This document shows, one piece after another, positions 27,152-39,000 of a stretch of 64,000 nucleotides of DNA (position 1 is its first letter; each line of letters starts with the position of its first letter). The translations under genes were made by a program, and so were the position numbers. Below the pieces are notes generated by a model, which saw only the letters and a program-made list of their open reading frames with translations, was not told the origin of the DNA and did not search any database. Origin of the DNA: Winogradskyella luteola (lineage in GTDB: Bacteria > Bacteroidota > Bacteroidia > Flavobacteriales > Flavobacteriaceae); the NCBI RefSeq assembly GCF_019203985.1, contig NZ_JAGSPD010000008.1, positions 120,837 to 184,836 of the forward strand. The letters are read 5' to 3'.

Positions 27152-28492
27152 ATGAAAAACCTATCGATTAAGCCATTTATTTTATTGACGGCATTTATTG
27201 TAACGTCTTGTCATTCTGATAAGGATGATTACGAGAACGTGTCTAGTACTTTAGAATTAGAAAACAGGATCATAGAATTATATGGTTCTACTTCAGAGTT
27301 AATTCAACCTTTAGAAACGGACTATCTTTCAATTCCAAGTGATATTAATAACCCAATTACCGAAGCTAAAGTACAATTGGGGAAATTATTATATCATGAA
27401 ACTATGATTGCCTTAAATCCAAATGCCGATGCTGGCATGTACACATATTCTTGCGCGAGTTGTCATCATGCCGATGCTGGTTTTCAAAGTGGATTAAAAC
27501 AAGGCATAGGTGATGGAGGACTGGGTTTCGGTACTCATGGAGAGGGCCGAATCAAAAACCCTATGTATACAGATGCAGATTTAGACGTACAACCCATAAG
27601 AACACCAACAACGTTGAATGTAGCTTTTCAAAAAGTAATGCTTTGGAATGGGCAATTCGGAGCCCTTGGGCCAAATGAAGGCACAGGATCGCAATGGACA
27701 GCTGGTACGCCAAAAGAGACCAATAATTTAGGTTTCGAGGGTGTAGAAATTCAGGCTATAGCAGGTTTAGATGTTCATAGATTGCAGATTAATGCAGACG
27801 ATATTATAAATTCTTCCTATAAAAACTTATTTGACACGGCTTTTTCGGAAATGGCTGAAAGTGAACGATACACTAAGCTAAACGCTGCATTAGCTATTGC
27901 AGCTTATGAGAGAACGCTATTGCCTAATCAATCCCCTTTTCAAAAATGGTTAAGAGGTGATGCTGACGCTATGGAACAAGAAGAAGTAGCAGGTGCCAAA
28001 TTGTTTTTTGATAAGGCACAATGTTATACATGTCATTCGGGTCCTGGTTTAAATGGTATGGATTTCCATGCATTGGGAATGAATGATCTTGAAGGAGCAG
28101 ATGTTTTTAATGCTGTTGATATGGCAACAAGAAAAGGACGTGGAGGATTCACAGGAAACCCAGAGGATGATTTTAAATTCAAAACACCACAACTTTATAA
28201 CTTAAAGGATGTTCAGTTTTTTGGACATGGAGGGAGTTTTCAGACTATAAAAGACGTAATTGAATATAAAAATACAGCAGTAGCCGAAAATGGAATGGTG
28301 CCTCAAAATCAGTTGTCTTCACTTTTTGTAGAATTGAACTTAACGGAAACAGAGATAGACCAGTTAACCGTATTTCTTGAGAAGTCTTTATATGATAATA
28401 ATTTGAGTCGTTATGTGCCAGAATCAATACCTTCTGGTAATTGTTTTCCTAATGCAGATTATATGTCATCTTCAGATTTAGGATGTGAATAA
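27152..28492 (+). CDS. Di-heme cytochrome c peroxidase-like lipoprotein (MauG/CcpA family)
   Basis: 446 residues with a lipoprotein signal (ILLTAFIVTSC, lipid Cys near 20). Two heme-c sites: CASCHHADAGFQSG (near 103) and CYTCHSGPG (near 293). The spacing and the flanking GKLLYHETM and RTPTTLNVAF segments match the bacterial di-heme peroxidase/MauG superfamily. Family members reduce periplasmic H2O2 or oxidise other substrates. The protein would be membrane-tethered in the periplasm. It is monocistronic; the di-heme peroxidase assignment is firmer than the substrate. Confidence 0.88.
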   Translation: MKNLSIKPFILLTAFIVTSCHSDKDDYENVSSTLELENRIIELYGSTSELIQPLETDYLSIPSDINNPITEAKVQLGKLLYHETMIALNPNADAGMYTYSCASCHHADAGFQSGLKQGIGDGGLGFGTHGEGRIKNPMYTDADLDVQPIRTPTTLNVAFQKVMLWNGQFGALGPNEGTGSQWTAGTPKETNNLGFEGVEIQAIAGLDVHRLQINADDIINSSYKNLFDTAFSEMAESERYTKLNAALAIAAYERTLLPNQSPFQKWLRGDADAMEQEEVAGAKLFFDKAQCYTCHSGPGLNGMDFHALGMNDLEGADVFNAVDMATRKGRGGFTGNPEDDFKFKTPQLYNLKDVQFFGHGGSFQTIKDVIEYKNTAVAENGMVPQNQLSSLFVELNLTETEIDQLTVFLEKSLYDNNLSRYVPESIPSGNCFPNADYMSSSDLGCE

Positions 28493-28534
28493 AATTTCAC
28501 CTATTACGTCACATTGAGTACAATCGAAATGCAT

Positions 28535-28769
28535 AATTAATGTGAGTTCGATATAATAATAGAACATCCAAGATGTAAAAGACTGATTGTCAGTTCGAGT
28601 GATTTCTGAGGAACGAAGAAATTGTATCGAGAATTATTAAAAAAAAGAACTTCTCGATACATTTTTCTCTTTTGGGTCAAAACACACTCGAAGAGATGAT
28701 TTCAATTACTTAAATAACAGCATTTTAAATTATACGGTACTTGAATCTTATGTCGAACTCACGTTAATT
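28535..28769. repeat. Nested inverted-repeat intergenic element (MITE-like)
   Basis: The 316-bp gap between the peroxidase gene and queG holds no gene but a nested palindrome. Outer arms of 22 bp at 28535-28556 and 28748-28769 pair with only two differences, and both would be G-U pairs in RNA. Middle arms are TTCGAGTG (28594-28601) and CACTCGAA (28685-28692). Inner arms of 11 bp are TGTATCGAGAA (28623-28633) and TTCTCGATACA (28651-28661). Just outside, CACATTGAGTACAATCGAAA (28510-28529) resembles short intergenic repeats common in Flavobacteriaceae. No transposase or coding capacity is present. It may be a non-autonomous element or a structured RNA. Confidence 0.65.
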
Positions 28770-28808
28770 AGAAAACATTATCGTAGTTTAGTTTTTTTTA
28801 AAACTAAG

Positions 28809-29729
28809 TTGAACAAAGAAAAGCATACACAGTTAATTAAAGCCGAAGCTAAGCGCCTTGGCTTTTTGTCTTGTGGTATCAGTAAAGCTGAGTTTTTAGA
28901 AGAAGAGGCACCAAGACTGGAAAAATGGCTCAACAATAATATGCACGGCGAAATGCGCTACATGGAAAATCATTTCGATAAGCGTCTTGATCCCACTTTG
29001 CTTGTTGAAGGTTCCAAAAGTGTGGTGTCATTGTTGCTCAACTATTATCCTTCAGAGTTTCAAAATAAAGATTCATTTAAGCTTTCCAAATACGCATACG
29101 GAACAGATTATCATTTCGTCATAAAGGATAAACTAAAGTCGTTATTGTCTTTTATTCAAGATGAAATTGGAAAAGTTTACGGCAGAGCCTTTGTAGACTC
29201 CGCACCAGTTTTAGACAAAGCCTGGGCAGCAAAATCAGGATTGGGTTGGATAGGAAAGCACTCCAACCTATTAACGCAACAGGTCGGTTCGTTTTATTTT
29301 ATAGCTGAACTCATCATTGATTTAGAGTTGGACTACGACACCCCTGTAACAGATCATTGTGGTACATGTACGGCTTGTATAGATGCTTGCCCCACAGAAG
29401 CGATTACAGAACCTTATGTGGTGGATGGCAGTAAGTGCATTTCGTACTTTACGATTGAATTGAAGGACAATATTCCAAACGAATTTAAAGGTAAGTTTGA
29501 TGATTGGATGTTTGGTTGTGATGTGTGCCAAGATGTTTGTCCTTGGAATCGGTTTTCTAAATCGCATAATGAGCCGTTGTTCAATCCGCATCCAGAATTA
29601 TTATCCATGACCAAAAAAGATTGGGAAGAAATTACAGAAGACACATTTAAAAAGGTATTTAAAAAATCTGCTGTAAAACGGACCAAACTTTCCGGTTTAA
29701 AACGCAATATTGAGTTTTTGAGGGACTAA
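28809..29729 (+). CDS. queG: Epoxyqueuosine reductase QueG
   Basis: 306 residues from a TTG start at 28809; no in-frame ATG exists before the conserved [17 protein letters not shown] opening. A cobalamin-dependent reductase domain (with [15 protein letters not shown] near 137) is followed by a double [4Fe-4S] ferredoxin-like module: [12 protein letters not shown] (near 181), [10 protein letters not shown], and [13 protein letters not shown] (near 238). QueG performs the last step of queuosine synthesis in tRNA, reducing epoxyqueuosine. The gene stands alone, downstream of the inverted-repeat element. Confidence 0.95.
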   Translation: MNKEKHTQLIKAEAKRLGFLSCGISKAEFLEEEAPRLEKWLNNNMHGEMRYMENHFDKRLDPTLLVEGSKSVVSLLLNYYPSEFQNKDSFKLSKYAYGTDYHFVIKDKLKSLLSFIQDEIGKVYGRAFVDSAPVLDKAWAAKSGLGWIGKHSNLLTQQVGSFYFIAELIIDLELDYDTPVTDHCGTCTACIDACPTEAITEPYVVDGSKCISYFTIELKDNIPNEFKGKFDDWMFGCDVCQDVCPWNRFSKSHNEPLFNPHPELLSMTKKDWEEITEDTFKKVFKKSAVKRTKLSGLKRNIEFLRD

Positions 29730-29981
29730 TTGTTTTATATTACAATTTCATTAAGTAGTTTACAATTAGTCTAAGTTCAATACAATACAAATAGATTACC
29801 TATCGGTTAAAGATTTTTGAAAGTCATTATATAAGTAACGAGGAAAAATTCCAATCGAATTTTTTGTGTCGACATTGCAGAAATTATAAAGGCTTATTAA
29901 TTCTAGACTCATTTCCAAGGACTCTGATTTTTTTGTTGAAAAATCAATAAGTTGATGATTTTCAGACCAACTATCATTGCG

Positions 29982-29989
29982 TATCTTTG
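29982..29989 (+). promoter_or_regulatory. Candidate -7 box for the malic enzyme gene
   Basis: TATCTTTG, 20 bp before the start codon at 30010, matches TAnnTTTG; the -33 region is weak. The rest of the 280-bp gap between queG and this gene shows no gene or repeat that I can see. Confidence 0.5.
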
Positions 29990-30009
29990 CAGTTAATTCC
30001 TTTTAGATT

Positions 30010-32304
30010 ATGAGTAAACAAAGTAAGCGTATAGAGGCATTGGTGTATCACGCCAAGCCTACTCCTGGTAAAATAAAAGTTGTTCCAACCAAAAAATACG
30101 CATCGCAACGCGACCTATCTTTAGCCTATTCTCCTGGTGTTGCAGAACCCTGTTTAGAAATTGAAAAAGAAGTTAATAATGTTTACAAGTACACGGCCAA
30201 AGGAAATTTGGTGGCTGTTATATCTAATGGAACTGCGGTTTTAGGCTTGGGAAATATTGGCCCTGAAGCATCAAAACCCGTCATGGAGGGCAAAGGATTG
30301 CTTTTTAAGATTTTTGCAGATATTGATGTTTTTGATATTGAAGTGGATACGGAAGATGTAGATGCTTTTATAGAAACCGTAAAAAATATAGCTCCTACTT
30401 TTGGAGGTATTAATCTTGAAGACATTAAGGCTCCTGAGGCCTTTGAGATCGAACGTCGATTAAAGGAAGAATTAGATATTCCTGTAATGCACGACGACCA
30501 ACATGGAACAGCAATCATCTCTGCTGCTGCTTTACTCAACGCTCTCGAAATAGCCGAGAAAAATATTGAAGACGTAAAAATTGTGGTGAGCGGTGCAGGT
30601 GCAGCTGCCATATCTTGCACGCGTTTGTATCAAAGTTGTGGAGCCAAAGCAGAGCATATCGTAATGTTAGACAGTAAGGGCGTTATAAGAAAAGACAGAG
30701 AAAATCTAACACCACAGAAAACAGAATTTGCCACAGACAGAAAGATAGATACATTAGATGAAGCTATGAAAGAAGCAGATGTATTTATCGGATTATCCAT
30801 GGCAGATATTGTAACCCCAGAGATGCTTAAATCTATGGCAAAAGACCCTATAGTTTTTGCTATGGCTAACCCAAATCCAGAAATAAGCTATCAGTTGGCT
30901 GTAGATACACGCGACGATATTATAATGGCAACTGGTCGCAGTGACCATCCTAACCAAGTAAACAATGTGTTAGGCTTTCCTTTCATCTTTAGAGGAGCCT
31001 TAGATGTTAGAGCCACAAAGATTAACGAAGCCATGAAGATGGCTGCTGTTAAAGCACTATCTCAATTGGCTAAAGAACCTGTGCCAGAACAAGTTAATTT
31101 GGCATATAATGAAACCCGTTTAACTTTTGGTAGAGATTATATTATTCCAAAACCATTTGACCCAAGATTGATTGCAGAAGTACCACCAGCCGTGGCAAAA
31201 GCAGCAATGGAAAGTGGTGTCGCAAAAGAGCCAATTGAAGATTGGGACCGTTATAAAAATTCATTACTCGAAAGATTGGGATCCGATAATAAATTAGTCC
31301 GTCAATTATTGGGCAGGGCACGTACAAACCCAAAGCGTGTTGTATTTGCAGAGGCAGACCAGTTAGATGTCCTCAAAGCGGCTCAGATAGTTTATGAAGA
31401 AGGTGTGGCTGAACCTATACTATTGGGAAGACGAGATGCTATTATCAGCTTAATGGAGGAATTGGAGTTCGATGCTGATGTACAGATCATAGATCCAAAA
31501 TCTGATGAGGAAACAGAACGGAAAAACCGATATGCTCAAGCTTATTGGGAAAAACGTAAACGCCAAGGTGTAACCATATATTCGGCTGAAAAGAAAATGC
31601 GCGAGCGTAATTTTTATGCCGCAATGATGGTTAATGTTGGTGATGCAGATGCACTAATCACAGGCTACTCCCGTAGTTATCCGTCAGTCGTGAAACCAAT
31701 GTTGGAATTAATAGGTATGGCTGAAGGAGTAGCTCGCGTAGCGACTACAAATGTTATGATGACCCAACGTGGCCCTATGTTCTTAAGTGATACCTCCATT
31801 AATATTAATCCTTCTGCAAAGGATTTAGCAAGGATTGCCCGTATGACATCACGAGTAGCAAAAATGTTTGGTACGGATCCTGTAACAGCAATGATATCGT
31901 ATTCTAATTTTGGGTCATCAGAAAATCCTAGAGCTGAAAAAGTAAAAGAAGCTGTTGCATTTTTGCACAAAGCCTATCCAGAAATGGTTGTCGATGGGGA
32001 ATTGCAAACCGATTTTGCGTTGAATTCTAAAATGCTACAGGATATTTTTCCATTTTCAAAATTAGCAGGTCATAAAGTAAATACGCTCATTTTTCCGAAT
32101 TTAGATGCTGCAAACATAACCTATAAGCTGCTAAAAGAACTTAACAAAACAGAGTCTATAGGGCCTATAATGATGGGAATGGCAAAGCCAGTACACATTT
32201 TGCAATTGGGTGCTAGTGTAGACGAAATTGTAAACATGACGGCAATTGCTGTGATCGATGCGCAAGAGCGCGAAAAAAGACAACAAAGAGAGTTACTTCC
32301 TTAG
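30010..32304 (+). CDS. maeB: NADP-dependent malic enzyme fused to a phosphotransacetylase-like domain
   Basis: 764 residues, the usual size of MaeB hybrids. N-terminal malic domain (AYSPGVAEPCLEI near 39; HDDQHGTAII near 162), NAD(P)-binding domain (VVSGAGAAAISCTRL near 196), then from about 430 a phosphate acetyltransferase-like domain (VFAEADQLDVLKAA; ATTNVMMTQRGPMFL). The enzyme decarboxylates malate to pyruvate with NADPH formation. In studied homologues the C-terminal domain has no transacetylase activity but mediates oligomerisation and acetyl-CoA regulation. Monocistronic. Confidence 0.96.
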   Translation: MSKQSKRIEALVYHAKPTPGKIKVVPTKKYASQRDLSLAYSPGVAEPCLEIEKEVNNVYKYTAKGNLVAVISNGTAVLGLGNIGPEASKPVMEGKGLLFKIFADIDVFDIEVDTEDVDAFIETVKNIAPTFGGINLEDIKAPEAFEIERRLKEELDIPVMHDDQHGTAIISAAALLNALEIAEKNIEDVKIVVSGAGAAAISCTRLYQSCGAKAEHIVMLDSKGVIRKDRENLTPQKTEFATDRKIDTLDEAMKEADVFIGLSMADIVTPEMLKSMAKDPIVFAMANPNPEISYQLAVDTRDDIIMATGRSDHPNQVNNVLGFPFIFRGALDVRATKINEAMKMAAVKALSQLAKEPVPEQVNLAYNETRLTFGRDYIIPKPFDPRLIAEVPPAVAKAAMESGVAKEPIEDWDRYKNSLLERLGSDNKLVRQLLGRARTNPKRVVFAEADQLDVLKAAQIVYEEGVAEPILLGRRDAIISLMEELEFDADVQIIDPKSDEETERKNRYAQAYWEKRKRQGVTIYSAEKKMRERNFYAAMMVNVGDADALITGYSRSYPSVVKPMLELIGMAEGVARVATTNVMMTQRGPMFLSDTSININPSAKDLARIARMTSRVAKMFGTDPVTAMISYSNFGSSENPRAEKVKEAVAFLHKAYPEMVVDGELQTDFALNSKMLQDIFPFSKLAGHKVNTLIFPNLDAANITYKLLKELNKTESIGPIMMGMAKPVHILQLGASVDEIVNMTAIAVIDAQEREKRQQRELLP

Positions 32305-32319
32305 TCTGTAACTTGCCCC

Positions 32320-32348
32320 TTGTAATGTAAATAATTTTATTACATTTG
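32320..32348 (+). promoter_or_regulatory. Promoter for ruvA-sprA
   Basis: TTG at 32320-32322, 18 nt, then TACATTTG at 32341-32348, a Bacteroidota-type promoter. This leaves a leader of roughly 105 nt before ruvA. Confidence 0.55.
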
Positions 32349-32462
32349 GGACGTTAACCTATGAATAGATTTATCAATCAATTATGGCTAAAGCACGATA
32401 GGCCATTTTCATGTATATGATAAGTTTCAATTAGCGTTAATCTAAGTAGATAGCTAGATTTT

Positions 32463-33044
32463 ATGATTACGCACTTAGAGGGCAAACTTGTTGAAAAAAA
32501 TCCTACAGATATTGTAATAGACTGCAATGGTGTGGGCTATTTTATTAATATATCACTTCATACATTTTCTCAAATCCCAGATAGAGAACATCTAAGATTA
32601 TATACGTATTTACAAGTTAGAGAAGATTCTCATAGCCTTTATGGGTTTTCTTCTAAAGTTGAGCGCGAAATTTTCAAACTATTGATTTCTGTTAGTGGTA
32701 TTGGTGCCAATACAGCACGTACGATGTTATCTTCATTAACTCCAGAGCAGGTAAAGGAAGGTATTGCAAGCGAAGATGTTACTCTAATACAGAGCGTGAA
32801 GGGGATCGGAGCGAAAACCGCACAACGTGTTATTATAGATTTAAAGGATAAAGTGTTAAAAGTCTATGGTATGGACGAACTTTCTTTAATACCAAACAAT
32901 ACGAATAAAGATGAAGCGTTATCTGCTTTAGATGTTTTAGGATTTAACAAAAAACAATCTGAAAAAGTTGTGGATAGAATTCTAAAAACTCAACCTGATG
33001 CCGAAGTAGAGCAAATTATAAAAGAAGCTCTAAAAAATTTATAA
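32463..33044 (+). CDS. ruvA: Holliday junction DNA-binding protein RuvA
   Basis: 193 residues. N-terminal OB-fold (MITHLEGKLVEKNPTDIVID), then two helix-hairpin-helix motifs (VSGIGANTARTML near 77 and VKGIGAKTAQRVI near 112), then the C-terminal three-helix domain that contacts RuvB. The protein tetramer holds the four-way junction open. It lies five bases upstream of sprA on the same strand, so a DNA repair gene and the T9SS translocon probably share a transcript, an arrangement often seen in this family. Confidence 0.95.
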   Translation: MITHLEGKLVEKNPTDIVIDCNGVGYFINISLHTFSQIPDREHLRLYTYLQVREDSHSLYGFSSKVEREIFKLLISVSGIGANTARTMLSSLTPEQVKEGIASEDVTLIQSVKGIGAKTAQRVIIDLKDKVLKVYGMDELSLIPNNTNKDEALSALDVLGFNKKQSEKVVDRILKTQPDAEVEQIIKEALKNL

Positions 33045-33049
33045 TACAA

Positions 33050-36000
33050 TTGAACAAAACTAACTATAATCATTTTAAATCAATCAGTCTTTACTTGTCG
33101 TTAGCCCTTATGATGCTAATGAACGTATCGGTTTTTGCACAAGAAACTGAGACCGAGCAAGATTCCACAAAGACAACATTTGCGTTTGGAAAGCTAAATA
33201 TGCCAAATCCGAACAGTATTGTTTCAAAATATACATACGACCCTATTTTAGACCGTTATGTCTACACGGAAAAAATTGGAAGTTTCAATATCAATTACCC
33301 TTTAATCTTAACGCCGGCTGAATTTCAAAAGTTGGTATTAGAAGAAAAATTAAAGGAGTACTACAAACGCATGGCAGATGCTGCTGCTGGACAAAAAGAA
33401 GGCTCTGAGGAAGATCAAAAAAATCTATTGCCAGAATTTTATGTGAATTCAGGATTGTTTGAAACCATATTTGGCGGTAATACTATAAATGTTATTCCTA
33501 GTGGTTACGCAGAAGTAGATTTGGGGATATTATTTTCAAGACAAGATAATCCTGCGTTTTCGCCAAGAAACAGAACGAACTTTACCTTCGATTTCGACCA
33601 AAGGATTGGAATGAGTTTACTGGGAAAAGTAGGTACAAGACTTCAAGTGACTGCAAATTATGATACAGAAGCTACTTTCGATTTTCAACAACTCATAAAA
33701 TTAGAGTATACACCGACCGAGGATGATATTGTAAGAAAGATTGAAGTTGGTAATGTAAATATGCCTTTAAACAGTTCGCTCATAACAGGTGCACAAAGTC
33801 TTTTTGGTGTTAAAACAGAATTGCAATTTGGAAAGACAAGAGTTACTGCGGTTTTTTCGGAGCAACAATCACAGTCTAGATCCGTTGTTGCTCAAGGTGG
33901 AGGAACTTTAGAAGAATTTGAGTTTTTTGCAAGAGATTATGACGAAAACAGACACTATTTCTTGGCACAGTACTTTAGAGACACTTATGATGATGCCTTG
34001 TTACAATACCCTTTTATTGATAATCAGGGGCTTCAAATTACAAGAGTTGAAGTTTGGGTAACCAATAGAAATAACCAAACCGATAATGTTAGAAATGTTT
34101 TAGCATTTCAGGATTTGGGAGAGTCAGAAGCACAAAATATAGGATTAAACCCTTTACCAGCAGGTTTTATAAACAGTCTTGGGGCATTACCAGATAATGG
34201 AAATAATGATTTTGACCCAACCAATATTGGAGGCGCAGGTTCTTTGCTGACAGAAGCCGTTAGAGATATTACAAATGTAGAATCTGGTGTGCAAGTAAAT
34301 ATAAATGAAGGTTTTGACTACGGAAAATTAGAAGCTGCCAGAAAACTTATAGAAGGGCGGGATTATGTTTTACATACAGAATTAGGATATATTTCTTTAA
34401 ACCAGCGTTTGCTTAACGATGAAGTTTTGGCCGTAGCTTTTCAGTACACAAGAGGGGGAGAAGTATTTCAGGTTGGTGAGTTTGCTAATGATGGTGTCGA
34501 TGCAACTGAAGTCAGCGATGGCAACAATGGCAACCAAGTGGTAAGTAACCAAAGTTTAGTCTTAAAAATGTTAAAGAGTGCTGTTACGGCAGTAGACCAA
34601 CCAATTTGGGATTTAATGATGAAGAACATCTACGATACTGGTGCTTTTCAATTGAGTCAGGAAGATTTTAGATTAAACATTTTTTATACAGAAGCTTCAC
34701 CTTTAAACTATATTACACCAGTTGAAGGTACCACATTTCCACCATTTGATAACAATACGCCTTTTACTGGCGATGATTCCGAAATTAACGAAACTCCTTT
34801 AATACGACTCTTTCATCTAGATCGACTTAATGTTAACAATGATCCTCAAGAAGGAGGTGATGGTTTTTTTGATTATGTATCAAATCCAATTATAACTGTT
34901 ATACCGCAAAACGGTAAAATTGTATTTACAAAAGTAGAACCTTTTGGGCGTTACTTGTTCGATGTTTTAGATGATGACGGTAACCCCAATAATAATGATG
35001 CCGATTACGAACTAGATACATATCCAAACGAAAATCAAGAAAAGTACGTTTACGATTTACTGTATAAATCTACAAAAACACAGGCTTTAGACGAAGCAGA
35101 GAAAAATAAATTTGAAATTAAAGGACGCTTTAAAAGTAGTGGTGGTGATGGAGGTATTCCTATAGGTGCTTTTAATGTTCCTAGAGGTTCTGTAAGAGTT
35201 ACAGCTGGCGGACGATTGCTGGTAGAAGGTATTGATTATACCGTAAACTATCAATTAGGGCGTGTTGAAATTTTGGACGAAGCCTTAAAAGCATCCAATA
35301 CGCCAATCAATGTTTCTGTTGAGAACAATGCTGTTTTTGGGCAACAAACAAGACGATTTACGGGAGTTAATGTGGAGCATCAATTCAATGAAAATTTTGT
35401 TTTGGGCGCAACACTTTTAAACCTCAATGAACGACCAATTACACAAAAAGCCAATTTTAATTCCGAACCCATAAACAATACCATATTTGGTATCAATGGA
35501 AATTATTCTACTGAAGTACCATTCTTAACCCGTTTGGTAAATAAATTACCAAACGTAGATACTGATGTACCATCTAATGTCTCTCTTCGTGGTGAATTTG
35601 CATATTTGTTACCAGGAGCGCCAAATGGTACAGATTTTAATGGTGAAGCCACAGCATATATAGATGATTTTGAAGGTACCCAAGGATCTATCGATTTATT
35701 AAGTCCATTGTCTTGGTTTTTGTCAAGTAGACCACTTACAGTTAATGGAGTTGGTGAAAATCATCCTAGCAATGACAATGGTATTGAGAATGGTTATGAT
35801 AGAGCTTTTCTAAACTGGTACACTATAGATCCAATTTTTTACAGTAATCAAAGACCAGGGGGAATTACTGATGATGATGTCTCAGATTTATATACCAGAC
35901 GTGTCTTTATTGAAGAAATATTCCCAGAGGTAGATATTGTACAAGGACAGACTTCTGTAATTAACACTTTAGATTTAGCCTATTACCCAACGGAGCGTGG

Positions 36001-39000
36001 GCCTTATAATTTTGATCCAGCTGCAGCGAATAACCCATTGGATCCAACGCAGAGCTGGGCAGGTATTACAAGGCAAATTACGTCAACAGATTTTGAACAG
36101 GCTAATGTAGAATATATCGAGTTTTGGGTACAGGATCCGTTTTTAGATAATCCAGGGAGTACTGGCGGAAAATTGTTTGTTAACCTTGGTAATATTTCAG
36201 AAGACGTACTTAAGGATGGTAAAAAACAATACGAAAATGGATTGCCAGAAGATGGTAATATTGAATTTTTACAAACTAACGATCCATTATTGCCCAATAA
36301 CCCTTATGTAGTACCGCAAAATCAATCTCTGATCTACACTTTTGCTACTACTGGACAGGAACGAGACAATCAAGATGTAGGTCTAGATGGTTACGATGAT
36401 ATTGAGGAGGTACAGTTGGTGCAAGATATTTATGCAGATGGTACCATCTTTGGCGAAGATCCTGCAAAAGATAACTATACCTATTATTTAAATACTGAAG
36501 GTAATATTTTTGAACGCTACAAGCAGTACAACGGACTGGAAGGGAACACACCAGATCTATTTACAGATACCAATAGAGGTTCTACAACACAACCAGATGT
36601 TGAGGATATTAACCGAGATAACACAATGAATACCATTGATAGTTATTTTGAGTATGAGGTAGAGATGAACCCTACGAACCTTAATATCAACAATCCTCAG
36701 ATTAATGATGTTAAAACTAGAACGGTAACATTGCCAAACGGAACCCAAAGAGAAGTAAGATGGTATCAGTTTAGGTTGCCAATTAATGAAGAGACAAACA
36801 GAATAGGCGGTATTACTGATATTAGATCGGTGCGTTTTGCACGTTTGTACTTAGAAGATTTTACCGAAAATACAGTATTGCGTTTTGCCACTTTAGATTT
36901 AGTACGTAGCGATTGGAGACGTTACACATTGGATTTAGACAACGACACAAACAATAACAGTGCAAATGCAGAATTTAATGTAGCTATAGTTGGTGTTCAA
37001 GAAAATGATGGTGACTATGTAATTCCACCTGGTGTAAGACGAGAAGAGCTAAATAACAACAACAATATTATAAGACAGAACGAGCAATCTTTAGTGCTTC
37101 AGGCATGTGATTTAGAACCAACGGATTCTCGTGGGGTATTTAAGAACATTAATGTAGACATGCGTCAATATAAAAAATTGCGTATGTTTTTACATGCTGA
37201 AGCTCAAGAAGGTTCTACATTACAAGAAGGTGAAATAGTCGGTTTTATAAGAATGGGTAATGATTTTACGCAAAACTTCTATCAAATAGAAATACCGTTG
37301 TTGCCAACTGATTTGGTTGAAGGTGGTTCTCTTGAAGAACAAGTATGGCCAGAAGAAAATGAAATCAATATCCCACTTTCGTTTTTGCAAAAAATTAAAG
37401 CCTTAGGCATCGATAATGGTACGCTAGCCAATGTTGATCCAACCTATTACAATGTCATTGATGGTGACTTAAACGAAACCCCTTTAATTGATGGAAATGT
37501 TCCGTTTGATGATGTTATGACTGGAGGTGCAAAGCAGCAACGTATCGCTATAAAAGGTAATCCTAATTTTGGTGATATCAGAGTATTAATGGTTGGTGTA
37601 AAAAATTCTAATCCTGCAAATTCTGGATTAAACGTATGTGGGGAAGTTTGGTTTAATGAACTTCGTATGTCAGATCTAGAAAACGAAGGAGGTTGGGCTG
37701 CTGTGGTAAGTATGGATTCTAACATTGCAGACTTTATGGATGTTAGTGTTACAGGACGACGAAGTACTATTGGTTTTGGTAGTATAGATCAGGGGCCTAA
37801 TGAGCGAAGCTTAGAAGATGTTAAACAATACGATTTTGTTACTAATATCCAACTTGGAAAATTGTTGCCTGAAAAATGGGGGGTTCAGATCCCGTTTAAT
37901 TATGCACAGAGTGAAGAATTGATTACACCTAAATTCGATCAGTTTTATAATGACCTTACTTTAGAATCACGATTAGATGCTGCAGATAACAGTGCAGATG
38001 AAGATCGTATACGGAGACAATCTGAAGATTACACCAAAAGAAAAAGTATCAATTTTATCGGAGTGCGGAAGCAAAGAACTGGTGACAAGAAAAAACGATT
38101 CTATGATGTCGAGAATTTAACGTTCAATTACTCCTATAACAAAGTAGAGCATCGCGATTTCGAAATTGAGAATGCACTAGACCAAAACATAAGAGCTGGT
38201 GTTAACTATAATTATGCTTTTGAGCCTTTGCGAATAGAGCCTTTTAAAAAGAACGATTCGTTATTCACAGGAAAATATTGGAAGATTCTCAAGGACTTTA
38301 ATTTTAACTTATTACCATCAAGTTTTTCGGTAAACACAGATATTAATAGACAGTTTAGTAAGCAAAAATTTAGGGAAGTAGAACTAGGAGGAGATAATAT
38401 TGGTATTGAAGAATTGTTCAGAAGAAATTACACTTTCGATTTTCAGTATGCCATCAATTATAATCTAACAGATGCATTGAGCTTAAACTTTACAGCTGCC
38501 AATACCAATATTGTAAGAAACTATTTTATAGATGATCGCATCAACGGAAGACAAGACCCTAACTTAGATGTTTGGGATGGTTTCTTTGATTTTGGTGATC
38601 CCAACATACAGACACAACAGCTTCAGGTTAATTATGAGTTGCCGCTTTATAAAATACCAGCTTTAAGTTTCTTAAGAACAACATATGCCTATAATGGTAC
38701 ATTCCAGTGGCAAAAAGGTTCGGATCTCAATGAAGGTTTGCAATTAGAAGATCCTGATAACCCAGGTACTTTCAATTCATTTAACCTTGGACATTCCATT
38801 CAAAATTCCAATACCCATAATATTAATTCAACACTTAATATGGAAACCTTTTATAAGTCTGTAGGCTTAGTAAGAAAAGGAAAACAAAGAGGTAGAACAA
38901 GAAATTCGCAATCTAGATCCCGTAGAGCAACACCAGATGCATCATCAGAAAATAAAGATGAGCAGCAGCAGGCTAAAGACCCAAATAAATTGAGTACAGG

